In this document: piece after piece, positions 35,682 to 44,536 of the stretch
Layout of the letters: the number at the start of each line of letters is the position of its first letter
Position numbering within the stretch: the stretch's first letter is position 1
Assembly (NCBI RefSeq): GCF_946476835.1
Contig: NZ_CAMKWA010000001.1
Location: 248,001 to 312,000, forward strand
Direction: 5' to 3'
DNA from: an uncultured Neokomagataea sp.
GTDB lineage: Bacteria > Pseudomonadota > Alphaproteobacteria > Acetobacterales > Acetobacteraceae
DNA length: 64,000 nt
Made by a program: the position numbers and the translations under genes
The notes under the pieces: generated by a model
What the model was told of the DNA's origin: nothing
Database searches by the model: none
Seen by the model: only the letters and a program-made list of their open reading frames with translations

Positions 35682-36323
35682 TTATCCGGTTTTGCGGAAG
35701 AGGCTGTGAAATGTTGGAACGCTTTTGGCATGGTCTGCGACGCTTTGGGGAGAAATATGAGCGATTTTAGGGACCGTAAAAAGTGTTCTTACCCCGCCAA
35801 AACGCTCAATCGTACGCATGTTATCAGGGTTTTCCTCTCCGCTGAATACAACGCCTAAGATTTCAATCCCACGCCGTTTTAGGGCCTCAATGGTCAACAA
35901 ACTGTGATTAATAGTGCCAAGACCGCTGCGAGCGACGAGGACGACCGGCAGTGCAAAGCGAGCCATGAGGTCAATCATCAACACGTCATCGCATACTGGG
36001 ACCATCACGCCGCCCGCGCCTTCTACGACGAGCGGTGCTGCCACGTTCGGTAGAGTTAAACGGTCAGGGTCAATGCGAACCCCTTCTAAAGCAGCCGCTG
36101 CTGATGGGGCCAGTGGTTCTTGCAGTGCGTATGCAGGAGGAATGAGGCGGTCTGGCGTAAGGTTGGCAAGGCGGCTGACGGTGGGGCTGTCACCCTCTTC
36201 TTCGTTGAGGCCTGTTTGGAGGGGTTTCCAGTACGTTGCTCGCCATGCGGAGGTGAGGATGGCGGAGGTGAGGGTTTTGCCGATGCCTGTATCGGTGCCG
36301 GTAACAAAAACGCCGCGTGTCAT
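35682..36323 (-). CDS. bioD: Dethiobiotin synthase
   Basis: ATP-dependent carboxylation and ring closure of DAPA to dethiobiotin. 213 aa; the P-loop VTGTDTGIGKTLTSA is at the N-terminus, VVEGAGGVMVP in the middle and a C-terminal helix. Last gene of the biotin operon, overlapping bioC by 4 bases. Confidence 0.95.
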   Translation of the reverse strand: MTRGVFVTGTDTGIGKTLTSAILTSAWRATYWKPLQTGLNEEEGDSPTVSRLANLTPDRLIPPAYALQEPLAPSAAAALEGVRIDPDRLTLPNVAAPLVVEGAGGVMVPVCDDVLMIDLMARFALPVVLVARSGLGTINHSLLTIEALKRRGIEILGVVFSGEENPDNMRTIERFGGVRTLFTVPKIAHISPQSVADHAKSVPTFHSLFRKTG

Positions 36324-37096
36324 GCTGTGTGTCCTTTGTGAAAAATACCGATTCCGATGCGGTAAGTGACGCCTTTATGCTCCGCGTCAAAGCGTTTCAT
36401 CGCACGGCGCAAAGTTGCGCCTGTGGCAGGGCGTGCGTCATTGCGCGGTAGGGATGCACCGATTTGACGTAGGCCGCGTAAAAAAGCGCTGGCGGAGGGG
36501 GTGGGGTCAATGAGGTCATAGCTTTGCCAGTGCCCTTCTCCGGCAAGGGAGGTTGGCCAATCCTCCATCAATTGCTCTTGAGTGGGGTAATGTGGGACGC
36601 CGCAGGGGGCGTTTTCGGCGGCGCAGGCATTGATCCATTCTTGCAAGCTGCCGGAAAGGAGTGTGGCTACAATTAATCGTCCATTGGGGGCTAGGCGTGT
36701 GCAAAGGCGTTCAAGCGCTTGCGGGCGGTTTTGGAACCACTGCATGCAAAGGCTGGAGGTAATGAGGTCAAAGGGCCCGGAGACATCAGGGTTTTCACCA
36801 TCCATCATGTGATAGCGGATGTTGTTATGACCCAGTCGTGCTTCTGCGCGGGCGAGCATGCCGGGCGCGAGGTCTGTAGCGAGGATGGAAGCTTCTGGAA
36901 AATGGTGCCGGAGGTGATGCGTCAGAAAGCCTGTGCCGCAACCGAACTCAAGAATCTGTTGGGGGGCATGCTGGCAGGTGGTTGCGATGGTGTCCGCAGT
37001 GAGTTGTGCGCAGCGCCTTTGGATATGGGCTGCTCCATCATACGCATCTGCAGCACCAAAGCGTGCCATGAGGGCTTGTTTGTGGGCATCTAGCAT
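36320..37096 (-). CDS. bioC: Malonyl-ACP O-methyltransferase
   Basis: SAM-dependent methyltransferase that masks malonyl-ACP so the fatty acid machinery can build pimeloyl. 258 aa with the SAM motif ILEFGCGTGFLTHHL, then FDLITSSLCMQWF and RLAPNGRLIVATL. In the order bioA-bioF-bioH-like-bioC-bioD it joins the early (pimelate) and late steps in one transcript. Overlaps neighbours on both sides. Confidence 0.93.
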   Translation of the reverse strand: MLDAHKQALMARFGAADAYDGAAHIQRRCAQLTADTIATTCQHAPQQILEFGCGTGFLTHHLRHHFPEASILATDLAPGMLARAEARLGHNNIRYHMMDGENPDVSGPFDLITSSLCMQWFQNRPQALERLCTRLAPNGRLIVATLLSGSLQEWINACAAENAPCGVPHYPTQEQLMEDWPTSLAGEGHWQSYDLIDPTPSASAFLRGLRQIGASLPRNDARPATGATLRRAMKRFDAEHKGVTYRIGIGIFHKGHTA

Positions 37097-37731
37097 GATG
37101 CTTGGCCTGTGATGTGTAGAGCTTGGCGGATGAGGGCTGCGCAGTCTTCCGGATGTTCTTGTGGCAGACAGTGGCCGCCGGGCAGAGATGAGCCGTTGCC
37201 GGTTTGAAAGCCTACCCGAGCTGGTGTGAGGGGGTCATGATCCCCTGTGAGCCAGAAGAGACGTTCGCCCCATTGGGTGGCTCGGGCGCGGGCATCACGG
37301 GTTTCGAGTTGGTCGAGGCCGTGGTCAAGGCGGATGACGTTGGGTGTGTTGGGTATAGGGGTGTGGTCACCGCATTGCTCGCGGAAATGACGGAGTGTTG
37401 TGGCTGGATCTTTGGCGAGGTTGCGGCGCATGCGGGTGATGATGCGTGCAGGGATGCCGTGAGAGTGATCGGGGGCGGCACTAAAGCGTGCAAAGCCATT
37501 GAAGGACACGATGCCAACGCAATGGGGTAAGGGGTGTGTCAGAAGGTCCAGCACACCGGCGGAATGACCAATGGCGAGGAAGGGTGTGGTGGGTAGGCTC
37601 GGTGTGAGGTCTTCAGCATAGTAGCCAGAGTCAGTGCATATTGCCGTATGTTCTGGGAGGTGATGCAGCATAGGTTGCCAGAAGCTATGGTCATAGCTCC
37701 AGCCATGGACGAGGTAGAGTGGCAGGGTCAT
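37090..37731 (-). CDS. BioH-like pimeloyl-ACP methyl ester esterase
   Basis: 213-aa alpha/beta-hydrolase. The first strand YLVHGWSYDH and the nucleophile elbow AIGHSAGV (Ser57) are seen, then the acid in TGDHDPLTP (residues about 163-169) and His187 in PGGHCLP. Its place between bioF and bioC, with overlaps of 7 and 4 bases, makes demethylation of pimeloyl-ACP methyl ester the obvious job. It is shorter than E. coli BioH (256 aa), so it may belong to another isozyme type (BioG, BioJ, BioK...); hence no gene symbol. Confidence 0.82.
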   Translation of the reverse strand: MTLPLYLVHGWSYDHSFWQPMLHHLPEHTAICTDSGYYAEDLTPSLPTTPFLAIGHSAGVLDLLTHPLPHCVGIVSFNGFARFSAAPDHSHGIPARIITRMRRNLAKDPATTLRHFREQCGDHTPIPNTPNVIRLDHGLDQLETRDARARATQWGERLFWLTGDHDPLTPARVGFQTGNGSSLPGGHCLPQEHPEDCAALIRQALHITGQASC

Positions 37732-38900
37732 GAGACGGCCTCTTGCAGAATAATATCTGCTAACGTGTTCAAGCTGTTGAGGTCCAAAGCGCTATGGAGG
37801 GCGAGGCGTAGACGGGCTGTGCCTTTGGGGACTGTGGGTGGGCGGATCGCGCCAACAAGGAAACCTGACTCTTCTAATGTCTGTGCGACGGTGAGGGTGC
37901 GTTCCGAGGTTCCGAAAACAACAGGGATAATCTGTGTGCTGGAGTCAAGGGTGGAGAGGCCCGCTGTGTGGAGGCGGGTACGGAGATGCATTGCGTTGCT
38001 TTGGAGTATTTCGCGGCGTTCGTTTAAGGATGGCAGCAGGTCTAGTGCAGCATCAATGGCGCCAAGAACGGCTGGAGGCAGTGCTGTGCTGTAAATCAGG
38101 CCAGAAGCATGGCTGATTAGGTAGTCCCGCAGGGCTTTTGAGCCTGTGATGAAAGCGCCCATGCCGCCCATGGCTTTTGAACATGTCCCCATAATGATGT
38201 CGGCTTGCCCATCAGCAAGGCCGCGTCCATCTGTGCCGAGTACGCCAGTGGCATGAGCCTCATCGAGATACAGCAGGGCGTTATAGCGGTCTGCCAAGGC
38301 ACGGAGGGCCGGGACGTTGGCGCGGTCTCCATCCATGGAAAATACGCTTTCGGTCACGATCATACGCAGGCCGGGTGTGTCCGCATGGCGTATGAGGAGC
38401 TGTTCGAGGTGAGCGAGGTTATTATGAGAAAAGCGTTGTTGGCGGATATCGGCTGCGGCAAAGCCATGATGTAAGCTGGCATGGTTTAGGCGGTCCGTGA
38501 ACGCCAGCATTTTGTGCCCGGTTTGGGTGAGGGAAAGTGCGCAAAGTGCCGGGATGACAGCGGCATTAGCTTGCCAACCACTAGCAAAGAGAAGTGCGGC
38601 ATCGGCTTTTTTGAACGCGGCGATTTTGTGTTCTACCGCTTCATGGAGGTCGAGCGTGCCGGTGACGAGGCGTGAGGCTCGTGCGCCGGTTCCAAAGCGC
38701 TGTGCCCATTCGGCAGCACGTTCGCGTAGGAGTGGATGGTCTGCTAAGCCGAGATAATCATTTGATGCGACATCCGCGAGCTGTCGGCCGTCACGCTGTA
38801 TTGTGCCGTTGTGGCGCGTAATGGGACGCAGGGTACGGCGGGTGCCTTGAGCCGCACGTTCTGACAAAGCCGCTTCGAAATATGCGTCAAATCGGGTCAT
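37728..38900 (-). CDS. bioF: 8-amino-7-oxononanoate synthase
   Basis: PLP enzyme joining pimeloyl-ACP and alanine. 390 aa; NDYLGLADHPLL near residue 47, DEAHATGVLG (PLP Asp and His) and the PLP-binding Lys242 in TCSKAMGGMGAF. It overlaps bioA by 4 bases. The protein sequence is rich in His, Thr and Ala, in keeping with a coding strand that is C-rich. Confidence 0.96.
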   Translation of the reverse strand: MTRFDAYFEAALSERAAQGTRRTLRPITRHNGTIQRDGRQLADVASNDYLGLADHPLLRERAAEWAQRFGTGARASRLVTGTLDLHEAVEHKIAAFKKADAALLFASGWQANAAVIPALCALSLTQTGHKMLAFTDRLNHASLHHGFAAADIRQQRFSHNNLAHLEQLLIRHADTPGLRMIVTESVFSMDGDRANVPALRALADRYNALLYLDEAHATGVLGTDGRGLADGQADIIMGTCSKAMGGMGAFITGSKALRDYLISHASGLIYSTALPPAVLGAIDAALDLLPSLNERREILQSNAMHLRTRLHTAGLSTLDSSTQIIPVVFGTSERTLTVAQTLEESGFLVGAIRPPTVPKGTARLRLALHSALDLNSLNTLADIILQEAVS

Positions 38901-40162
38901 GAGTGGCTCTGTAAAACGTTGTGGATGCTGCCTGTCAGATGGGTGAGTTCATCAGGGGTGATGGTAAAGGCGGGTGTTAGATAGACAATTGTACGGAAGG
39001 GGCGGACCCAGACCTTATGGTCCAAAAAGGCACGTTTGAGCCCTTCAGGGTCTGGGATGGCTGTGAGTTCGACCACGCCAATGGCTCCCATAACGCGGAC
39101 ATCGCGGACATTCGGCAAATTTCGGCAAGGTTCGAGTTCTTTGCGGAGTTGTGCTTCAATCTGGGAGACTTGTTGGAGACGTGGCTCCCGCTCAAAAAGG
39201 TCTAAAGATGCATTGGCAACGGCACATGCCAGCGGATTTGCCATAAAAGTGGGGCCATGCATGAGGGCTTTGCCGGGGTCGTCTGAGAGAAACGCCTCAA
39301 AGACAGAGCGCCGGGCTACGGTTGCGGCCAATGCCATGCTGCCGCCCGTGAGGGCTTTGGAGAGTGCGACGATATCGGGGGTGATTTGGGCGCGTTCACA
39401 GGCAAACATTGTGCCGGTGCGCCCAAAGCCCGTGAAGACCTCATCAAGGATAAGCAGCAGGCCAAAGCGGTCACAGAGTGTGCGGAGAGTTTGAAGCACA
39501 GTAGGCTCGTGGAAAAGCATGCCGCCTGCGCCTTGCACGAGGGGCTCTGTTACAATGGCCGCAATTTCATCGCCACGTTCAGACAGAAGCTGTTCGAGTT
39601 TTTGGGTGCTTGCGGCATCGGTGGGGAGGTCTGCGATGATGTGTTCTGGTAGGACGCCTGCGAAGAGGCTGTGCATGCCTTCTTCGGGGTCACAAATAGC
39701 CATCATGCCGAGCGTGTCCCCGTGGTAGCCTCCACGGAAGGAAAGGATTTTGGTGCGGCCTGTATGGTTTTTATTGAGTTGGAACTGAATGGCCATCTTC
39801 ACGGCCACTTCCATTGCGACAGAGCCAGAATCGGTGAAAAAGACGCGCTCTAAATCTCCGGGGAGAAGGGCAGACAAACGTGCGGCAAGGCGTTTGGCGG
39901 GGTCGTGGATCATTCCGCCGAACATGACATGCGGCATGGTTTCCGCTTGGGCGACGAGTGCTGCACGCAGGTGGGGGTGATTATAGCCGTGGCATGCGGT
40001 CCACCATGAGGCGATGCCATCAATCAATACGCGTCCATCGTCAAGGGTGATGGTGCTGCCTGCAGTTTTGGCGGCAGTGACGGGCCATGCGGTCTTCTGC
40101 ATTTGGCTATAAGGCAGCCAAAGATGAGGAAGGTCAGCAGCGCGGTGATCGGATGTGGTCAT
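38897..40162 (-). CDS. bioA: Adenosylmethionine-8-amino-7-oxononanoate aminotransferase
   Basis: Class III PLP aminotransferase making DAPA from KAPA with SAM as amino donor. 421 aa; LWLPYSQMQ at the N-terminus, the substrate-binding GIASWWTACHGYNHP stretch, LILDEVFTGFGRTG, and the PLP Lys in VALSKALTGGSMALA. First gene of the biotin operon; bioB is not in this window. The 140 bases upstream are shared with a divergent small gene, and I see no clear BioR or BirA operator there. Confidence 0.96.
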   Translation of the reverse strand: MTTSDHRAADLPHLWLPYSQMQKTAWPVTAAKTAGSTITLDDGRVLIDGIASWWTACHGYNHPHLRAALVAQAETMPHVMFGGMIHDPAKRLAARLSALLPGDLERVFFTDSGSVAMEVAVKMAIQFQLNKNHTGRTKILSFRGGYHGDTLGMMAICDPEEGMHSLFAGVLPEHIIADLPTDAASTQKLEQLLSERGDEIAAIVTEPLVQGAGGMLFHEPTVLQTLRTLCDRFGLLLILDEVFTGFGRTGTMFACERAQITPDIVALSKALTGGSMALAATVARRSVFEAFLSDDPGKALMHGPTFMANPLACAVANASLDLFEREPRLQQVSQIEAQLRKELEPCRNLPNVRDVRVMGAIGVVELTAIPDPEGLKRAFLDHKVWVRPFRTIVYLTPAFTITPDELTHLTGSIHNVLQSHS

Positions 40163-40302
40163 GCGTGGTGTTCTCTTGCGCCTGTGGCGAGGGTCATTCT
40201 TTATCGTGCGAGTGCGGATCAGTATATCGGATATCTGCCGATGCCATGAAATGGCCTTGCGATATCATAAAATGGTCACTCGACTGTAGGGAACATTATG
40301 GC

Positions 40303-40578
40303 ATGACGCGTGTTCAGAAGGGAGCCCGTGCTTTTGGGCGGTTTTATCTAAGGTCGAGATTGATGTTGAGTTCTAAGGTCATTCATGTCGATGGTGTGTT
40401 TTTGGGCACTGCGATTATGGCTGACGCCGGAGCCGTTTTCCGGTTTTATGCGACCCACGACACAGTGAGGGAGCTGCATGGTATATCCATGCCTGATTTG
40501 TCGCTTCTCGTAGAGCGGGCGCGGCGTTTGTTTAAGAATCGTCGTCCGGTTCTATCTCCGGTGCCAAGCGCCGCTTGA
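40303..40578 (+). CDS. Hypothetical protein, 91 aa
   Basis: Not recognised. From the ATG at 40303 (AGGGA about 10 bases upstream) the protein reads as a small alpha/beta fold: VIHVDGVFLGTAIMADAG, RFYATHDTVREL, then a basic C-terminal helix LLVERARRLFKNRR. The frame is open further back into bioA antisense sequence, but that part has no support. No membrane segment or signal peptide. Convergent with selO, with 7 bases between. Confidence 0.55.
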   Translation: MTRVQKGARAFGRFYLRSRLMLSSKVIHVDGVFLGTAIMADAGAVFRFYATHDTVRELHGISMPDLSLLVERARRLFKNRRPVLSPVPSAA

Positions 40579-40585
40579 GGGGTTA

Positions 40586-42043
40586 TTAAGTCCCACAAAA
40601 TGTATGAAGGACGCGTTCGTTAGGGCGTGGGGGAGTGCTAAAGCTATCGTTCATGTCATGATATGGCGTGCGTAATGCTGCTTGTAGGCGCTCGAAAGGT
40701 TTGAAGTCCCCATCATAAGCGGCATTGATGGCGTGTTCGACGAAGTGGTTTCGTGGGATGATCCGAGGATTCACGCGTTGCATAGCGTTGAAGCGATCAT
40801 CTTGAGAGATGGTCTCTTGCGCGATGCGTTCTTGCCATTGTGTGTACCAGTGCTGGGCAGTGTCGCGGTCTGAGCAGAGAGTTAAGAAGGGCTCTGGGTT
40901 TTCTGTGCGTATTGTGGTGTTGAGTGCACGGAAGCTTTGTGTGAAGTCGAGTTGTTGGCGCTGCATGATGTCGAGTAATTGGGCGATGAGCCTTGTATCG
41001 GCTGGTGCTTCGGTGAATAGGCCCAGTTTTTTACGCCACCCGGTTAGATAATGTTCTGAGAAAACACGATCGAAGTCTTTAAGGCAGGCAGTGGCCTGCT
41101 GAACCGCCACGTTATCATCCGAATGAATAAGCGGCAGAAGGCACTCAGCAAAGCGGCCAAGATTCCAGAGCGCCATATCAGGCTGGTTTCCGTAAGCGTA
41201 GCGTTTCCCGCGGTCTATGAAGCTAAAGCAAGCTTCGGGGTCATAGACATCGAGGAAAGCACAAGGGCCGTAATCAATGGTTTCTCCGGCGATAGACATA
41301 TTATCGGTGTTCATGACGCCATGAACGAATCCGATATGCAGCCATTGGGCGACGAGTTGAGCATGTTTGCAGATAACGGTTTGTAGTAATGCCAATGCTT
41401 TATTGGGGGCATGGGCAAGGTCTGGGTAGAGGCGTGTGATGACATGATCCAGCAGGAGTGCAAGGGCTTCATGATCTTGGCGGGCGGCGAAATACTGGAA
41501 AGTGCCGATTCGAACATGACTGCGGGCCGTACGGGCAAGCACGGCGCCGGGGAGAGGGGTATCTCGCTGTACGGTTTCGCCGGTTAATGTGGCGGCAAGG
41601 CTGCGGGTTGTGGGGATGTCGAAGGCCGCCATGGCTTCACTGATGAGCATTTCCCGCAAAACGGGACCTAAAGCAGCTTTGCCATCGCCATTGCGTGAGA
41701 AAGGGGTGCGACCCCACCCTTTGAGATGGAGGTCGTGTTTCTGGCCGTCTTGTGCGGTGAGTTCGCCTACGAGAACGGCGCGTCCATCGCCGAGAGATGG
41801 GACAAAATGTCCGAATTGATGTCCTGCATAAGCCATAGCGATGGGAAGGTGGCCGTCTGGCGTGATGCCGTATGTAAGAAGGGCTGTGCCCTCTGGTGTG
41901 TGCAGCCACGAGGGAGAGAGGCCTAATGCTTCGGCCCAAAGGGTGTTGAGGCTGATGAGTTGTGAAGGGGGTGGAGAATATTGAGGGGCAATTTTTGCGG
42001 AGAAATGATCTGGTAGGAGAGCGTAATCGTGGGAGAATTGCAT
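40586..42043 (-). CDS. selO: Protein adenylyltransferase SelO (YdiU)
   Basis: Pseudokinase-fold enzyme that transfers AMP to protein Ser/Thr/Tyr residues, linked to redox stress. 485 aa from the ATG at 42043; an upstream in-frame ATG exists but adds no conserved sequence. Family stretches: MAYAGHQFGHFVPSLGDGRAVL, LHLKGWGRTPFSRNGDGKAAL, VLREMLISEAMAAFDIPTTRS and HGVMNTDNMSIAGETIDYGP. This is a bacterial form without the C-terminal selenocysteine. It stands alone, convergent with the small gene at 40303. Confidence 0.95.
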   Translation of the reverse strand: MQFSHDYALLPDHFSAKIAPQYSPPPSQLISLNTLWAEALGLSPSWLHTPEGTALLTYGITPDGHLPIAMAYAGHQFGHFVPSLGDGRAVLVGELTAQDGQKHDLHLKGWGRTPFSRNGDGKAALGPVLREMLISEAMAAFDIPTTRSLAATLTGETVQRDTPLPGAVLARTARSHVRIGTFQYFAARQDHEALALLLDHVITRLYPDLAHAPNKALALLQTVICKHAQLVAQWLHIGFVHGVMNTDNMSIAGETIDYGPCAFLDVYDPEACFSFIDRGKRYAYGNQPDMALWNLGRFAECLLPLIHSDDNVAVQQATACLKDFDRVFSEHYLTGWRKKLGLFTEAPADTRLIAQLLDIMQRQQLDFTQSFRALNTTIRTENPEPFLTLCSDRDTAQHWYTQWQERIAQETISQDDRFNAMQRVNPRIIPRNHFVEHAINAAYDGDFKPFERLQAALRTPYHDMNDSFSTPPRPNERVLHTFCGT

Positions 42044-42258
42044 CAGATGCCCAGTTCGTAACGTGTCATGCCGTAATGGTGGTGTGTTTTTTGGAATGAT
42101 AAAGCGCAGATTAGTGGGAAAAACCATTATTATAGGCAAAGAGTTAAATATATTGATTGAGTTGTAAAACTTTTTCTTATGTGAAGAAATATAGACATAT
42201 TGATGAGAGGGAGGTGACGAAACAGTCTGTCTTGACTATTCATCAAGTATGAGTGGGT
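42044..42258. other. AT-rich divergent region with a possible 12-codon leader
   Basis: 215 bases between selO and the ABC transporter, markedly AT-rich in the middle (42120-42200). A strong GGGAGGTGA lies at about 42208-42216, far from the transporter start. A short frame from GTG 42213 reads MTKQSVLTIHQV and stops at 42250-42252, immediately before the transporter's GTG at 42253. Either the transporter is translationally coupled to a leader or its true start is not understood. Confidence 0.4.
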
Positions 42259-44532
42259 ATGGCAGACTACGATGCCGCCTGTGCGGGACCGCAGCATAGA
42301 GGATTTTTCGTGGAGCAGACGCATCCTGTGTCAGGACCGGGAGTAAAAGTTACTCCGGCAGTAATCCGACTTTATGCCGCTATGGCGGCAGCCCGTTTTC
42401 ACGGGGTCGAGTTGGATATTCGAGATTTTGCCGCTGAACCCGGTGAAGAATCACCCTCTCCGGCAGCATTGGCGCGTTGGCTAAACGATCAAGGTGCCGT
42501 TGCTAAGGGAATGCGCCTGCGTTGGCGCTACCTGGTGCGTATGGGGAATACGCCTCCGGTTGTTCTGATGTTCCGGGATGGATCTGCAGGCCTGATGGTT
42601 GCGAGTGATCCTGAGCGGGGTGTGGTCTGGCTGCGAGACCCGATGGGCGGTGATGGTGATGTGCCTGTTGCCGTCGATGAAGTACGCCTGAGCCAAGTAT
42701 GGACAGGTGATGTGCTGCTGGTAAAGCGCCGCAAAGATGAAAGTGAGGCTGATGCCCGCTTTGATATGTTGTGGTTTGCAAAGATGGTGCTGCGTGAAAA
42801 GAAAATTTTGCGCGATATTTCTTTGGCGTCGATTGTTTTATCTATTCTGCAGATCTTCCCTGCCTTGATTGTCATGCAGGTGATTGATCGCGTGGTGAAT
42901 TACCACTCGATGGCGACCTTGGTTTCCATGGTCGGCTTTGTGATTATTTTGAGTTTCTATGAAATTCTCGTCACTTATGGTCGGCGTGAATTATCATTGG
43001 TTCTCTCGTCTCGTCTTGATGCGCGTATTTCATTGCATGCGTTTAACCGCTTATTGGCTTTGCCGCTTGAATTTTATGAGCGTGAGCAAACAGGTGAAGT
43101 GCTTGGCCGATTTATGGCCATTTTTAAGGTTCGTGACTTCCTGACCGGTCAACTTATGACCACTTTCTTGGACCTGTTTACGCTCGTTGTTATTTTGCCT
43201 ATTTTGTTCATGCTGAGCTCTACTATGGCGTGGATGACTGTGGCGGGTGCTGGCTGTATTGGTCTGATTGTTATTCTATTCTTGCCGGTTGTTACGCGTG
43301 TGATGTCGCGTCAAATTCGGGCAGAAATGAAGCGTAGTTCGGTTCTTTATGAGAGCATAGCGGGCATTCGTACCGTTAAAACGCTGGCGCTTGAGCCGAC
43401 ACGTCGTGAAGAATGGGATCGTGTTACGGCAGAAGTGGTGCGCTGGAAGCTCGCAGCTGGTCGTACGGCAGCATGGCCTCAAACGCTGATTATGCCGTTT
43501 GATACATTCATTAATCGCGGTGTAATTTTGGTGGGTGCCTATTTGGTACTGACTAATCATAGTGATTTGTCTGGTGGTGCACTGGCAGGCTTCATGCTGT
43601 TGGGCGGGCGTGTTGCGACGCCGCTGGTGGGGCTCGCGCGACTGTTGGAATCTTTCAATGAAGTGATGGTATCGTTGGGTGAGGCAGGTGCTGTTCTGAA
43701 CCAGCCGACGGAGACGAAAGCTCTGACCACGGGTATGCGCCCAGTGATTAAGGGGGCTCTGTCCTTCTCGAATATCAACTTTTCTTACCCTGGTTCTACG
43801 ACCAAGGCTTTGAAGGATGTCACGTTTGATATCCCTGCGGGTACCATGCTGGGTCTGGTTGGGCGTTCTGGTTCGGGTAAGTCAACGATTACGCGTCTCT
43901 TGCAAGGTGTGAGCCGTAATTATCTTGGGTATTTGCGCTTGGATGGTGTGGATATTCGGGAAATTAACCTGACACATTTGCGGCGTTCTTTCGGTGTTGT
44001 TTTGCAGGATAACTTCTTGTTCCGCGGCTCCATCATGGAGAATATTACGGCGGGTCGTCCGGGTTTGACGTTGGAAGATGCAATTCGTGCAGCCCGTTTG
44101 GCGGGTGCAGAAGAGTTCATTGAACGCATGCCCGCTGGATATGACACGTGGATTGAAGAAGGTTCGACGAATATTTCGGGCGGTCAGCGTCAGCGATTGG
44201 CGATTGCCCGTGCCGTTATCAGTGATCCGAAGCTGATGATTTTGGATGAGGCGACCTCAGCCCTTGACCCGGAATCAGAAGCATTAGTGAATGCAAATCT
44301 GAAGCGTATTGGTCAGGGCCGTACGATGGTGATTGTGTCTCACCGACTGTCTTCTTTGGTGGATTGCCATCAAATTGCGGTTATGGATCAGGGTGAACTT
44401 GTGGATATTGCACCGCATGATGTTCTGTTGGAGCGCTGCGAGATCTACCGGACCTTGTGGTTGCAGCAAAACCGTCATTTGAACAAAAAATCGACGTCGC
44501 GTGATGTGAAGCCGCTGGGTGAGGGAGAATAA
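42259..44532 (+). CDS. Type I secretion ABC transporter with C39-like domain
   Basis: 757-aa HlyB-like inner-membrane exporter of a type I system. Residues about 1-150 form a C39-like domain without the peptidase Cys/His, as in HlyB, so it binds but does not cut its substrate. Residues about 170-470 hold six membrane helices (ISLASIVLSILQIFPALIVMQ onward). The nucleotide-binding domain has Walker A GLVGRSGSGKST (about 530), signature ISGGQRQR (about 637) and Walker B LMILDEATSALD. A GTG at 42253 is an alternative start. The adaptor gene follows; no TolC or substrate gene is adjacent. Confidence 0.92.
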   Translation: MADYDAACAGPQHRGFFVEQTHPVSGPGVKVTPAVIRLYAAMAAARFHGVELDIRDFAAEPGEESPSPAALARWLNDQGAVAKGMRLRWRYLVRMGNTPPVVLMFRDGSAGLMVASDPERGVVWLRDPMGGDGDVPVAVDEVRLSQVWTGDVLLVKRRKDESEADARFDMLWFAKMVLREKKILRDISLASIVLSILQIFPALIVMQVIDRVVNYHSMATLVSMVGFVIILSFYEILVTYGRRELSLVLSSRLDARISLHAFNRLLALPLEFYEREQTGEVLGRFMAIFKVRDFLTGQLMTTFLDLFTLVVILPILFMLSSTMAWMTVAGAGCIGLIVILFLPVVTRVMSRQIRAEMKRSSVLYESIAGIRTVKTLALEPTRREEWDRVTAEVVRWKLAAGRTAAWPQTLIMPFDTFINRGVILVGAYLVLTNHSDLSGGALAGFMLLGGRVATPLVGLARLLESFNEVMVSLGEAGAVLNQPTETKALTTGMRPVIKGALSFSNINFSYPGSTTKALKDVTFDIPAGTMLGLVGRSGSGKSTITRLLQGVSRNYLGYLRLDGVDIREINLTHLRRSFGVVLQDNFLFRGSIMENITAGRPGLTLEDAIRAARLAGAEEFIERMPAGYDTWIEEGSTNISGGQRQRLAIARAVISDPKLMILDEATSALDPESEALVNANLKRIGQGRTMVIVSHRLSSLVDCHQIAVMDQGELVDIAPHDVLLERCEIYRTLWLQQNRHLNKKSTSRDVKPLGEGE

Positions 44533-44536
44533 GCGC

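Noticed and set aside
40087..40302. Long upstream extension of the small gene at 40303
   Set aside because: It runs antisense through the start of bioA, has no ribosome-binding site and shows Cys-rich, unpatterned sequence; the ATG at 40303 is better supported.
40163..40302. Search for a biotin operator (BioR or BirA type) ahead of bioA
   Set aside because: No TTATAGATAA-like or BirA-like palindrome could be read.
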